The notes beneath the pieces are model-generated. The model saw only the letters and a list, made by a program, of their open reading frames with translations, was not told the DNA's origin and did no database searches. Made by a program: the position numbers and the translations under genes. Below are positions 8,326-16,447 of a stretch of 64,000 nucleotides of DNA, piece after piece; position 1 is the stretch's first letter, and each line of letters starts with the position of its first letter. The DNA lies in contig NZ_JABBXA010000011.1 in the NCBI RefSeq assembly GCF_014161445.1, positions 124,001 through 188,000 of the forward strand, written 5' to 3'. The DNA comes from Microbispora sp. H13382. GTDB lineage: Bacteria; Actinomycetota; Actinomycetes; Streptosporangiales; Streptosporangiaceae.

Positions 8326-9957
8326 ATGAAGAATTCGCGGTTGCGGGCGCTCGCCCGGAGGACGGTCGGCAGCCGGTTCGCCCGTGTGCTCGTTCGTGTG
8401 CTCGCGGTCGTGCTGGCGGCGGTGGTCGGCGGCTGGCTCGGTATGGCGTTCGGCGCCAAGGTGGACACTCCGGTCGGCCCCGCCGACATCGGGATGTCCC
8501 TGACCCCGTCCTGGAGCGGGGAGACCGTCATCGACGTACGGCCCCTCGGCGCGCTCAGCTTCGACAGCCACAGCGGCCCGCTGCGGCTCGACCTGACGAT
8601 CGAGGCGGTGCACCCGGAGGTCGCGGAGGAGATCCTCAAGAACCCCCGGTGGGCCGACCGGCTCCCGACGACGATCGAGGCCGACGTCATCTCAGGGCTG
8701 CGGAGCCTTGCCGTGCGGGCGGTGCTGTTCGCCGTCGCCGCCGGGTTCCTCACCGGCCTGGTCGCCTTCCGCCGGCTGTCGCGGGCGGTCTGGACCGCGG
8801 CCGGTTCACTGGCGATGGTCGTCGTCCTCGGCGGCGTCGCCGCGCTGACGTTCAACCCTCGCTCGATCGCCGAGCCCCGGTACACCGGGCTGCTCACGGG
8901 CGTGCCGTCCCTGGTCGGCAGCGCCCAGTCGATCGTGACCAAGTTCACCGAGTACCGCGGCCAGCTCGCCAAGCTGGTGACCAACGTGTCCCAGTTGTAC
9001 GAGGCGGGGTCGAACCTGCCGATCTTCGACCCCGACCCGGACACCATCCGTGTGCTGCACGTCTCCGACCTGCACATCAACCCGCTGGGCTGGAACGTGA
9101 TCAAGTCGCTGAAGGAGCAGTTCAAGGTCGACCTGATCATCGACACCGGTGACATCGCCGACCACGGGACCAAGGCCGAGAACGAGTACGTCAAGGAGAT
9201 CGACTCGCTCGGCGTTCCGTACGTCTACGTGCGCGGCAACCACGACTCCATGGCGACCCAGCGGGCGGTGGCGAAGCAGAAGAACGCGATCGTGCTGGAC
9301 GGCGCCGCCGCCACGGTCGAGGGGCTCAGCGTCTACGGCATCGGCGACCCGAGGTTCACCCCCGACAAGTCCGTCCAGGCGGCGGGTGACGAGAGCAAGA
9401 GCCTCCTCGACCTCGGCCGGGCCAACGCGGGCAAGCTGGCGCCGCGTGACTGGCCCCGGTCCGCCTCCACCTCGGCCCCGGACAAGATCGCCGCCGACAT
9501 CGTGGCCGTCCACGACCCGACCGTGGGCAGGGGCCTGTCCGGGTACGTGCCGCTCGTGCTCAGCGGGCACGTCCACGCGCGGTCCACCGAACTGATGCCC
9601 TCGGGCACCCGGTTGATGATCCAGGGGTCGACCGGAGGCGCCGGCCTGCGCGGCCTGGAACACGACGAGCCGACCCCGCTGACCGCCTCGGTGCTCTACT
9701 TCGGCAAGAGCAGCCACCGCCTGGAGGCCTGGGACGACATCACCGTCGGAGGCCTCGGCGAGCAGTGGATCCAGTGCGAGCGTCATATCGAGCCGGACCC
9801 TGGCCGTACAATTTTTCCCGAGTCGCCGCAGGCGCCGTCGCCGACGGCAACCGGCAGCGGCTCGCCGTCGCCGGTCGCTTTGGCATCAGGGGCAAACGTC
9901 CCCTATGCTTCAGAGGTCTCCGACGGAAGGCGTCACGGAACAGGGCGAAAGCCTTGA
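8326..9957 (+). CDS. Membrane-anchored metallophosphoesterase
   Basis: 543 aa. An N-terminal membrane helix (about residues 20-45) and a further pair near 125-180 precede a calcineurin-like domain with HVSDLHINP, DTGDIADHG, VRGNHDSMA and SGHVHAR, giving a full set of metal ligands. The catalytic part is therefore probably extracytoplasmic. The last 60 residues are Ser/Pro/Gly-rich. ATG 8326 follows AGGAAGG. The TGA stop (9955-9957) directly touches the first base of tRNA-Glu, and a likely tRNA promoter lies inside the coding region. Substrate unknown. Confidence 0.88.
   Translation: MKNSRLRALARRTVGSRFARVLVRVLAVVLAAVVGGWLGMAFGAKVDTPVGPADIGMSLTPSWSGETVIDVRPLGALSFDSHSGPLRLDLTIEAVHPEVAEEILKNPRWADRLPTTIEADVISGLRSLAVRAVLFAVAAGFLTGLVAFRRLSRAVWTAAGSLAMVVVLGGVAALTFNPRSIAEPRYTGLLTGVPSLVGSAQSIVTKFTEYRGQLAKLVTNVSQLYEAGSNLPIFDPDPDTIRVLHVSDLHINPLGWNVIKSLKEQFKVDLIIDTGDIADHGTKAENEYVKEIDSLGVPYVYVRGNHDSMATQRAVAKQKNAIVLDGAAATVEGLSVYGIGDPRFTPDKSVQAAGDESKSLLDLGRANAGKLAPRDWPRSASTSAPDKIAADIVAVHDPTVGRGLSGYVPLVLSGHVHARSTELMPSGTRLMIQGSTGGAGLRGLEHDEPTPLTASVLYFGKSSHRLEAWDDITVGGLGEQWIQCERHIEPDPGRTIFPESPQAPSPTATGSGSPSPVALASGANVPYASEVSDGRRHGTGRKP
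9880..9909 (+). promoter_or_regulatory. Probable tRNA-Glu promoter inside the preceding CDS
   Basis: TTGGCA (9880-9885) and TATGCT (9904-9909) are separated by 18 bp and lie about 50 bp upstream of tRNA-Glu. They match sigma-70-type -35 and -10 boxes. Confidence 0.5.
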
Positions 9958-10030
9958 GCCCCCATCGTCTAGCGGCCTAGGACACCGCCCTTTCAAGGCG
10001 GCGGCACGGGTTCGAATCCCGTTGGGGGCA
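9958..10030 (+). tRNA. tRNA-Glu (anticodon TTC)
   Basis: Cloverleaf with acceptor GCCCCCA/TGGGGGC, anticodon loop CTTTCAA (TTC) and T-arm GGTTCGAATCC. CCA is not encoded. First of three clustered tRNAs. Confidence 0.96.
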
Positions 10031-10140
10031 CGTGGAGCGCGTCGAGCGCACCGGATGACGGAAGGTCGAAGACCTCCCGGAAGCTGGTAAGCTAGGCGAG
10101 CCGAACAACACGGGGAAGCGAAAGCTCCCCCGGACATAAA

Positions 10141-10215
10141 GGTCCTGTAGAGCAGTTTGGAGTGCTCGCCACCCTGTCAAGGTGGAGGTCGCGGGTTCAA
10201 GTCCCGTCAGGACCG
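10141..10215 (+). tRNA. tRNA-Asp (anticodon GTC)
   Basis: Acceptor GGTCCTG/CAGGACC, anticodon loop CTGTCAA (GTC), T-arm GGGTTCAAGTCCC. CCA is not encoded. Confidence 0.95.
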
Positions 10216-10235
10216 CGTACGGCGGCAGTAGCCGA

Positions 10236-10312
10236 GGTCAGGTAGCTCAGTTGGTACGAGCGTCCGCCTGAAAAGCGGAAGGTCGGCAGTTCGACCCTGC
10301 CCCTGACCACCA
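10236..10312 (+). tRNA. tRNA-Phe (anticodon GAA)
   Basis: Acceptor GGTCAGG/CCTGACC, anticodon loop CTGAAAA (GAA), CCA encoded at 10310-10312. Its 3' half (from 10267) is repeated at 12825 and 14681, so this gene is the attachment target of the accessory DNA downstream. Confidence 0.95.
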
Positions 10313-10355
10313 CCCTTGAACAGCCCAAACGCCCCGAGCCGATCACGGCCGGGGC
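10267..10355 (+). repeat. Attachment-like repeat, copy 1 (3' half of tRNA-Phe plus terminator)
   Basis: This segment from the anticodon stem-loop to the terminator is the reference for two direct repeats. The first 48 nt are identical to 12825-12872. The whole 89-nt segment matches 14681-14769 with only a few mismatches. Confidence 0.85.
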
Positions 10356-10361
10356 TTTTTT
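10331..10361 (+). terminator. Rho-independent terminator of the tRNA cluster
   Basis: GCCCCG-A-GCCG, loop ATCA, then CGGC-CGGGGC, forming a 10-bp stem with one bulged A, followed by TTTTTT. Confidence 0.9.
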
Positions 10362-10525
10362 GATCTCCAATGACAGCAACAAGCATCGTCCTCTTCCAGC
10401 AAGGGATCGTCGTTCAACAGCCTTGATGGCGGGTGAGCGCCAGATCCGGGCGTCGACGCCTGTCCGCAGACGTCCGAGGTTAGACGTTATTCGTTTGTGA
10501 TCGCATCTGTATATCACTGTTTGCT

Positions 10526-11464
10526 GTGGCACATCCGTGGGCGAGGCTCTCGCGTTGGAGACGCATCCGCAGATGGACAGGCATCGCCGCGGTCTTCGTG
10601 GGTCTGGCCGCCTGTCAGGGGGCGTTCGGGCGCAATATCCAGGCGGTCACGTACGGCGAGCCCACATCGTGCCCCAGCGACCTATTCGAGCCCGGGCCCG
10701 CGGCCGGGACGGTGATTGATTGCGTGGGGTGGACACTGCACGTGCCATTCGGTATGGATATCGAGCTCAGTACGGCCGCCAGCAATGCTCGCTCTGAGTC
10801 GATGTACGACACCGGCCGTATCCCCATCGAGATCACCCCGGACGGACACCGCGTCGCCTACTTGGACGTGAGGGAGCTCCGCTACGTCGCCAAGGATCTC
10901 CGCTCCGGCTTCACCCGCCCGATCACACCACGCCTCACCACTGAGGAGATCGTCGCAATCACCTCGGTGGCCAGTTCCGCCGACAGCCGCCACTTCGCCG
11001 TGTCCACCAGTGAGAACCGTCGGACATTCGTCACGGACTTCGAGACGGGCCGGACGAGGACACTCAACCAGGTGTGCTGGGCCTACGGGCTGACCGGCGA
11101 CAGCCTGATGGGCAGCGCGGGCTGCGATGGTCGCGACGTCTCGATCGACGCCATCCGCTTCGACGGCACGGCGACCCGCTTCCGGTCGGAGGAGGAGCGT
11201 CCCCGTGATATGTCCGCAGATCTGCGGTGGTACATCGACTTGGGGGAGCCGACTTCGGTGTACGAGACCGCAACCGGGCGGCGGGTGCGGGTCCTGCCCT
11301 CTGAGCTCAGCGAATTCCAGTGGGCGGGCGCCGACACCCTGGTCGCACGAGACGCGGATATCCAGGATGGGGACGACTACATAGCCATCGACGCCAGAAC
11401 GGGCGAGCTCATCTCGATTGGCATCCCATACTCCGACTCAATCGTCTTCGGGAAGGTCCGTTGA
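10526..11464 (+). CDS. Putative lipoprotein, beta-propeller-like
   Basis: 312 aa from GTG 10526. A basic N-terminus and hydrophobic stretch end in GLAAC (Cys30), a lipobox. The remainder has TolB/WD-like blades (ITPDGHRVAYLDV, SADSRHFAVSTSE). The stop overlaps the next start (TGATG at 11462-11466), so it is coupled to the sigma-like/propeller gene. I do not recognise a specific family; an extracellular sensor or scaffold role is a guess. It lies inside the first tRNA-Phe-bounded segment. The 163 bp before it (10362-10525) show no other gene. Confidence 0.65.
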   Translation: MAHPWARLSRWRRIRRWTGIAAVFVGLAACQGAFGRNIQAVTYGEPTSCPSDLFEPGPAAGTVIDCVGWTLHVPFGMDIELSTAASNARSESMYDTGRIPIEITPDGHRVAYLDVRELRYVAKDLRSGFTRPITPRLTTEEIVAITSVASSADSRHFAVSTSENRRTFVTDFETGRTRTLNQVCWAYGLTGDSLMGSAGCDGRDVSIDAIRFDGTATRFRSEEERPRDMSADLRWYIDLGEPTSVYETATGRRVRVLPSELSEFQWAGADTLVARDADIQDGDDYIAIDARTGELISIGIPYSDSIVFGKVR

Positions 11465-12780
11465 TGTCGGACTGGTACGAGCAGGTCCGCCGTACGGCGT
11501 CGCTGTTGGGCGGACGCACGCCGTATGCCCGGCGCATGGCGGAGAAGGCACTGCGCGACAGGGCAGGCACGAAGGACGCCTTCTTCTCGCTCTATCGGTC
11601 CTATCTCAGCCGCTTCCGCGTCTGGCCCGATCCGGGCTGGGGGAAGGAACTCTCCAATTTGCAGCGTGCCGTCCTGGTTGCGTTGCACCATGACGGCTGG
11701 ACCGAGCAGGAGACCGCCTATTTATGTGGGCGAAGTAGAAGAGCCGTGCGGCGGGCGGGCGAGAAAGGGCTTCGTGCTCTGGGCACCGATGGCACGGCTC
11801 TCGCCGGCACGCTACGGGCAATGACGGAGGATCTTCCCGCGGTCGCCGAGCGGGAGCTCGGGCGGAATCCCGCCGGGTGTGGTGCCTTGATTGCCTGCCT
11901 CGTCGCCTTTGTCCTCATGGTGGCCTATTGCTCGGCCCTGGATGCTTCGCTCGGACAGCACGCGGGCCGCGCTCCCTTCGTCGCCCTTGCCTTTTCGGAG
12001 CTCAATCCATTGCGCGGTCCTATGCAGGCCACGATCCGGTACGCCTACCGCGTCGAGGCGCCGGTAACCTGGCTCACCGATGGAAGACACTGGGTCGTCA
12101 TCACCGAGTCGAACCAACGGCTGCTTGTCGAGGACGCCACCCCAAGCGACCTCGAGATCAGCCCGGACGGCCGGAGACTGGCCTATCACAGCCGGAGCAA
12201 GCGCGAGGTCGTCGTGTATGACCTTCCGTCGGGAAAGATCAGCAGGATCTCGAAGGCAGATGTGTCGGATTACGGCCTGTTTTTTTCTCCAGACGGTCGC
12301 CGCCTCGCGTTCACTTCCGAGGACAAACTGTATGTCTGGGACGGCAAGCGGCGGCGTGTCTCGGGGTTTGGGCCGGAGTCGACACTGTACGGCTGGATGG
12401 CGGGCGGGCAGGCCCTGCTGGTTGGCGACTGGGAGGGTGCCCGGGCGGTCGATCTCAGTGGCACCGTCCTGTTCAGCACAGGGGACTTGGACCACGTGGG
12501 CCCGTTGCCCGACGGGAGGACGTGGATCGACGTCGACGATGACGAGAATCGCTTCACGCGGTACGGCCGGCGCACAGGTCGCCGGAGCATGCGACTGCCC
12601 ACGACCGCGAGGGTCCACAAGGTCGAGTGTTGGACCAGTGCGGACACCTTCGTGATCAGTACCCACGGCTACGGGCCCAGCAACTACTACCGGATCGACA
12701 TCGAGACCGGAGAAGCTGAGCCTCTGCCTGCTCTGGTCCCGGAAGACCTGGAAGAGGTGCGGTTCCCCGGGTGTGTGTGA
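11464..12780 (+). CDS. Sigma-region-4-like HTH / membrane helix / beta-propeller protein
   Basis: 438 aa from ATG 11464. Residues about 64-106 (NLQRAVLVALHHDGWTEQET followed by SRRAVRRAGEKGLRAL) look like the region-4 helix-turn-helix of SigE-type ECF factors; the arrangement of the first 60 residues is also sigma-like. A hydrophobic helix follows at about 139-160 (ALIACLVAFVLMVAY). The C-terminal part carries repeated blades with SPDGRRLAY/SPDGRRLAF motifs. So a cytoplasmic DNA-binding-like domain is joined through one membrane span to an outside propeller. No family name is certain; signal-responsive transcription control is an inference. Confidence 0.65.
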   Translation: MSDWYEQVRRTASLLGGRTPYARRMAEKALRDRAGTKDAFFSLYRSYLSRFRVWPDPGWGKELSNLQRAVLVALHHDGWTEQETAYLCGRSRRAVRRAGEKGLRALGTDGTALAGTLRAMTEDLPAVAERELGRNPAGCGALIACLVAFVLMVAYCSALDASLGQHAGRAPFVALAFSELNPLRGPMQATIRYAYRVEAPVTWLTDGRHWVVITESNQRLLVEDATPSDLEISPDGRRLAYHSRSKREVVVYDLPSGKISRISKADVSDYGLFFSPDGRRLAFTSEDKLYVWDGKRRRVSGFGPESTLYGWMAGGQALLVGDWEGARAVDLSGTVLFSTGDLDHVGPLPDGRTWIDVDDDENRFTRYGRRTGRRSMRLPTTARVHKVECWTSADTFVISTHGYGPSNYYRIDIETGEAEPLPALVPEDLEEVRFPGCV

Positions 12781-12824
12781 TGATCGACAACCGACAGTGG
12801 CGTGCGGTCAGCGTGCTTGCTGCA

Positions 12825-12893
12825 CCTGAAAAGCGGAAGGTCGGCAGTTCGACCCTGCCCCTGACCACCACCATTGGACAGCCAAACGCCCCG
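12825..12893 (+). repeat. Attachment-like repeat, copy 2 (3' half of tRNA-Phe)
   Basis: 48 nt identical to tRNA-Phe 10267-10314, starting at the anticodon stem and running past the CCA end. Weaker identity continues into a different terminator. The 5' half of the tRNA is missing, so this is not a functional gene but an att-type scar. Confidence 0.85.
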
Positions 12894-12916
12894 AGCGCTC
12901 CGCTCTGGGGCGTTTT
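12887..12916 (+). terminator. Terminator next to tRNA-Phe repeat copy 2
   Basis: CGCCCC-GAGCG, loop CTC, CGCTC-T-GGGGCG with a bulged T, followed by TTTT. It ends the two-gene operon upstream and excludes very early starts for the barstar-family gene. Confidence 0.8.
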
Positions 12917-12960
12917 CGATGTCCAGGCATGGCGCGTCGCTCGACAGCTGGGACAGTGTG

Positions 12961-13764
12961 ATGCCTATGGAGGCTGCTGCCCTGCCGAAGTTCCTGCTGC
13001 TTGACCAGGACGACCGCGTCCTGGGCCACTGCCTTGACGCCGAAGATGCCTTCGTGGAGGCGCCGCACGATGACCAGGACGTGACGATCGAGCTTCTGGG
13101 TTGCCTTCCGTCCCAGCGGATGCGCAACTACCTGAGTGGATCCAAGCGCTACCGCCAGCGGAACCCGCTGGATGTGGGGGGGCTGCGGATGCTCGACCTC
13201 GCTGGGGAGCCACTCGCAGATTTCTGGGTGGGCGAGCTCTTTGACTGGCGACCCTCGACGATCGATCCTCAGCGGGTAGACGTGGTCGCCGACTGGGGGT
13301 GGGACAGTCCACATGCCAGTTCACGTCATGTATGGGAGCACTGGCGTACCGCCAGGCCGGACAGACCCGATCTTTGGGCCGGCTACACAGGAGCGGACAG
13401 AGAGGAATGGCTGACCATCGTCCGTCTTCAGAACCGGTGGCGGACAAGACAGCCTGATCGTCTGCCAGGCCGTACGTATGATCTCAGTGGATCACATGTC
13501 ACTGATAAGGCCGGCTTCTACCTCGCGGTCGGAGAGGCGATCAACGGGCCGGGCGGCTACTTCGGCTGCAACCTCGATGCGCTGAACGACTGCCTGCGCG
13601 GGAGGTTCGGGGCGCGGACGCCGTTCACATTGATCTGGCACGATTTTCAGATCGCTCGGGAGTCGCTGGTGACTCCTTTTGATGGTCCGGACGAGCCCTC
13701 CACCTATTACGACGTCATCCTTTCCATTCTTCAGGACCACGATGTGGCCGTGGTGTTGAGGTGA
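12961..13764 (+). CDS. Barstar-family protein with extra N-terminal domain
   Basis: 267 aa from ATG 12961 (MPMEAAALPKFLLLDQ). The last ~95 residues (YDLSGSHVTDKAGFYLAVGE, NGPGGYFGCNLDALNDCL, TPFTLIWHDF, ILQDHDVAVVLR) are a barstar-type ribonuclease-inhibitor domain with the conserved GxNLDAL segment. The N-terminal ~170 residues are unassigned. Barstar proteins neutralise barnase-like toxins; no barnase is visible nearby, so this may be an orphan immunity protein against competitors' or polymorphic toxins. The start is uncertain (12967 is also possible). It lies in the second tRNA-Phe-bounded segment. Confidence 0.75.
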   Translation: MPMEAAALPKFLLLDQDDRVLGHCLDAEDAFVEAPHDDQDVTIELLGCLPSQRMRNYLSGSKRYRQRNPLDVGGLRMLDLAGEPLADFWVGELFDWRPSTIDPQRVDVVADWGWDSPHASSRHVWEHWRTARPDRPDLWAGYTGADREEWLTIVRLQNRWRTRQPDRLPGRTYDLSGSHVTDKAGFYLAVGEAINGPGGYFGCNLDALNDCLRGRFGARTPFTLIWHDFQIARESLVTPFDGPDEPSTYYDVILSILQDHDVAVVLR

Positions 13765-13802
13765 TCTGGCGAGCGGGCCCGGGTGTCTTACTTCCGGTTT
13801 AG

Positions 13803-14204
13803 TCAGCTGATCCAGCGCACCGGTTGCCCGGTTAGGCGGGCGATGGCGTCAAAATCGGCGTCTGCATGCAGCACGGTGAGCTTGTGATGGCGAGCCGTTA
13901 CCGCCATGAGGAGATCGACGGGAGAGGCACACTGGTGCCACCCCCTGTCAGCGAGTTCGCGTTGCAGCCGACTTGTCTCGTCCCAAGCCGATTCGGGGAT
14001 GAAGTAGTACGGAAAGGTCTCCCGAAGCAGGCTGTCGGCTTCGTAGAAGGCCGGCCGGCCGCCGACTGCACTGAGGTACTCCTGCCTGATCGGCTCGCAG
14101 ATGCCGACAAGTCCGGCGGAAACCGTGTGATCCCATTCCGCACCCACCTGACCGCGATAGAAGCGGACCAAGGCACTGGTATCGATGAGGTAGAGCTCTG
14201 TCAC
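13803..14204 (-). CDS. vapC: PIN-domain toxin, VapC-like
   Basis: 133 aa. LIDTSAL at the N-terminus (Asp8), an EPIRQE acidic segment, SPVDLLMAVTA and LHADADFDAIARL supply the four acidic residues of PIN ribonucleases. VapC toxins cleave tRNA or rRNA. The start overlaps the antitoxin gene by 4 bp. It lies in the second tRNA-Phe-bounded segment, the usual setting for addiction modules that stabilise mobile DNA. Confidence 0.9.
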   Translation of the reverse strand: MTELYLIDTSALVRFYRGQVGAEWDHTVSAGLVGICEPIRQEYLSAVGGRPAFYEADSLLRETFPYYFIPESAWDETSRLQRELADRGWHQCASPVDLLMAVTARHHKLTVLHADADFDAIARLTGQPVRWIS

Positions 14205-14425
14205 GCCACAGCCTGTGGTGCGCCGTCACCCTTCTCGATGGCCGAGAAATCGATCTCTCCCTCAGCCACCATCTCGCGCATACGAGCTATGGCGGCTGCA
14301 CGTCTGCGTCGATCGACGATCTCTCGTAGAGCGGCGTTGACCGTGTCTTTCTTGGAAGAAGTGCCGAGCAGCTTCGCGGCCTCGGCCAGGGCCTCGTCAT
14401 CGAGGTCGATCAGGGTCTTGGTCAT
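14201..14425 (-). CDS. vapB: VapB-like antitoxin
   Basis: 74 aa. The N-terminal TKTLIDLDDEALAEAAKLLG, SSKKDTVNAALREIV is a ribbon-helix-helix domain of the VapB/DUF2191 type. The C-terminal acidic tail (AEGEIDFSAIEKGD) would wrap around the PIN toxin. First gene of the two-gene operon; expected to bind its own promoter with the toxin. Confidence 0.9.
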   Translation of the reverse strand: MTKTLIDLDDEALAEAAKLLGTSSKKDTVNAALREIVDRRRRAAAIARMREMVAEGEIDFSAIEKGDGAPQAVA

Positions 14426-14470
14426 GGGCGCCGCCTTGCTCGTATATATAAATCCAGATTAGTATATCAG
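14426..14470 (-). promoter_or_regulatory. AT-rich vapBC promoter/operator region
   Basis: Upstream of vapB lies an AT-rich patch, rare in this DNA, with TATATATA-like and TATACT-like boxes (14441-14467) in imperfect inverted order. This fits a promoter autoregulated by the toxin-antitoxin complex. Confidence 0.5.
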
Positions 14471-14680
14471 CAGGCGCTGGTCAGCGAGAGTTTCCAGCGG
14501 CAGAATCTCTGCGAAGACCTGGCCGGTTCCGCATCTCTCAGACCAGCTCACAGAGGAGCTCCGGAGACGAGCGATGACGGCAACGCTGACGGCAACGCTG
14601 GCCACCACGCACGCACGACGGGCACCGTCGATCACCCTCGATCCCCAGGTCTTCCATGGGGTGACAGGGCGACTGCTACA

Positions 14681-14769
14681 CCTGAAAAGCGGAAGGTCGG
14701 CAGTTCGACCCTGGCCCTGACCGCCACCCCTGAACAGCCCAGACGCCCCGAGCCGATCACGGCCGGGGC
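14681..14769 (+). repeat. Attachment-like repeat, copy 3 (3' half of tRNA-Phe plus terminator)
   Basis: Matches 10267-10355 over 89 nt with a few substitutions (for example two in the first 48 nt). It includes the same terminator stem, marking the far end of the accessory region. Between vapB and this copy (14471-14680) I see no gene. Confidence 0.85.
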
Positions 14770-14775
14770 GTTCTT
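14745..14775 (+). terminator. Terminator duplicated with tRNA-Phe repeat copy 3
   Basis: Same GCCCCGAGCCG-ATCA-CGGCCGGGGC stem as the tRNA terminator, followed by GTTCTTGTTT, a weakened U-tract. The 223 bp after it (14776-14998) contain no supported gene. Confidence 0.7.
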
Positions 14776-14998
14776 GTTTGGCTTTGACGACAACGCCCCG
14801 TGAGCTGTCCCCGCTCGGCGGGTGGCAGCCTCGCCCGTCTCCTGCGGACGGGGCTCCTGACCCGCGACGGCGCACCGTATCCGTTTGGCACGTGCCCCAT
14901 CAGGCCCGATTACGGCCAGCCGTACCCGGGCCATGCACCGAATTCGCAGGCGGCGCGATGCTGTCGCCGACCGCCTATCCGGTGCCGTCCGCGCCCGG

Positions 14999-15406
14999 TC
15001 AGGAGGCGGTCAAGGTGGCAAAGCCCGTCGCGATCCACCACCGCTCGACCTTCCTTCGACTGAGCTTCTCCGGCGGGGTGCTGGTGCAGTTGTTCGGCGC
15101 CTTGGGCGGCTTGCAGTACGTACTGCCACCCTTTTTGCCGAGGCAGATGCCGCTGCCGTCCTTATACATCTCGCCGAAGCCACCGCCTGCATTGCAGAGA
15201 TCCACCATGCTCTTCGGATCGCTCGTCCACGTGATCGTCTTCTCCTCAGCCGACGCGACAGATGCCATTCCCAGCGTGGCGGCCGCAGTGAGCGCGGGAA
15301 CGAGGACCAAGCGGGCGGCCATCCTGACGGCCGTACTCCCGCTGCCCCTGCCGGTGCTCGCGCCGGTCCGCCTCCCTGCCGTCCCGCCGCCTGATGTTCC
15401 GTTCAT
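14999..15406 (-). CDS. Small secreted protein of unknown function
   Basis: 135 aa. A long basic N-terminus, a hydrophobic core (LVLVPALTAAATLGMASVASA) and an AxA cleavage site form a signal peptide. The mature part has four cysteines and is Lys/Gly/Pro-rich (YKDGSGICLGKKGG). ATG 15406 has AGAGGAC a few bases upstream; a second in-frame ATG at 15322 starts nearer the hydrophobic core. No family recognised. Confidence 0.6.
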   Translation of the reverse strand: MNGTSGGGTAGRRTGASTGRGSGSTAVRMAARLVLVPALTAAATLGMASVASAEEKTITWTSDPKSMVDLCNAGGGFGEMYKDGSGICLGKKGGSTYCKPPKAPNNCTSTPPEKLSRRKVERWWIATGFATLTAS

Positions 15407-15487
15407 GATGTCCTCTTCTCCTGCTTCTTTCGTGTCGACTCCGGGCAGAAGCCCGGTTTTCGCTGGTCCAGGCGTACCGCAGCGCGC

Positions 15488-16360
15488 TTACAACCGGCCG
15501 ACCGTGCACCGGCTGCCAGCCGGCTCGGTCTTGCGTGCGGTGAGCAGCAGGTACTCCCAGGCCATAGAGGTGGTGCCGGTGTCGTGCGTGTGGCGATGGG
15601 CGAGGGCGGCCAGGTCATGGTCCAGAGCGGTGACACGGTCGAGATCGTTCGCGATGGCGCGGTAGGCGGCGACGGTCGGGCCGTAGTTGGATTTGAAGTA
15701 GTCGCGGAATGCCTCGGGTGTCGTGAACCTGTCGATCCGCACGGTCCGCCGATCGGCCGTGACATCGGTGATCTGGTCGCCGAAGAGCGCGCGGACGTGT
15801 TCCGGGCGCCCCCACAGGGGCGGCGGCTGAGTGCCGGGCGGCGGCGGGGGCGCGTAGGGCTTCATCGTCGCGAACATCTGGCCGATGAACCCCTCCGGCG
15901 TCCAGTTGAGCAGGCCGATTGTGCCGCCTGGGCGACAGACGCGGAGCATCTCGTCAGCGGCGGCCTGGTGGTGCGGGGCGAACATGATCCCGACACAGGA
16001 GAGCACGATGTCGAACTCACCGTCGGCGAACGGCAGCGCCTCGGCGTCGGCCTGGCGCCACTCCAACTCCACGCCGTGCCCAGCCGATGATCGGCGTCCG
16101 GCCTCCAGCAGTTCCGGCGTCAGGTCGCAGGCGACGACCTCCGCGCCAGCCAGAGCCGCCGGGATCGCGGCGTTACCCGTTCCGGCCGCGATGTCCAGCA
16201 CCCGGTCGCCGGGCCGTACGTCGCATGCCTGCACCAGGGTCGCGCCCAGGTCAGGGATGATCTCCGAGGCCACGATCGGGTAGTCACCCAGCGCCCACAT
16301 CGCCCGGTGCCTGGTCTTCAAGGCACGGTCGGTCTCCGCCGCGCTGATCAAATTGCTCAT
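15488..16360 (-). CDS. Class I SAM-dependent methyltransferase
   Basis: 290 aa. Motif I VLDIAAGTGNAAIPAAL, acidic post-I VVACDLTP, motif II region DIVLSCVGIMFAPH and RVCRPGGTIGLLNW are typical of UbiE/Methyltransf_11/25 enzymes. The substrate is unknown. Its 5' end faces a broken HxlR-type regulator gene 88 bp away, so any divergent control by that regulator is lost. Confidence 0.9.
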   Translation of the reverse strand: MSNLISAAETDRALKTRHRAMWALGDYPIVASEIIPDLGATLVQACDVRPGDRVLDIAAGTGNAAIPAALAGAEVVACDLTPELLEAGRRSSAGHGVELEWRQADAEALPFADGEFDIVLSCVGIMFAPHHQAAADEMLRVCRPGGTIGLLNWTPEGFIGQMFATMKPYAPPPPPGTQPPPLWGRPEHVRALFGDQITDVTADRRTVRIDRFTTPEAFRDYFKSNYGPTVAAYRAIANDLDRVTALDHDLAALAHRHTHDTGTTSMAWEYLLLTARKTEPAGSRCTVGRL

Positions 16361-16447
16361 GAAACGAGACTAGGTTCCGGCGAAATCGCCTCCTAGTACA
16401 ACATCTGCACCGGACAGGCGCCGGGGGAGGGGCTTACGCTGCAATCC

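Noticed and set aside
14681-14769. Second functional tRNA-Phe gene
   Set aside because: Only the 3' half is present; D-arm and 5' acceptor are missing, so it is an att-type repeat. The same holds for 12825-12893.
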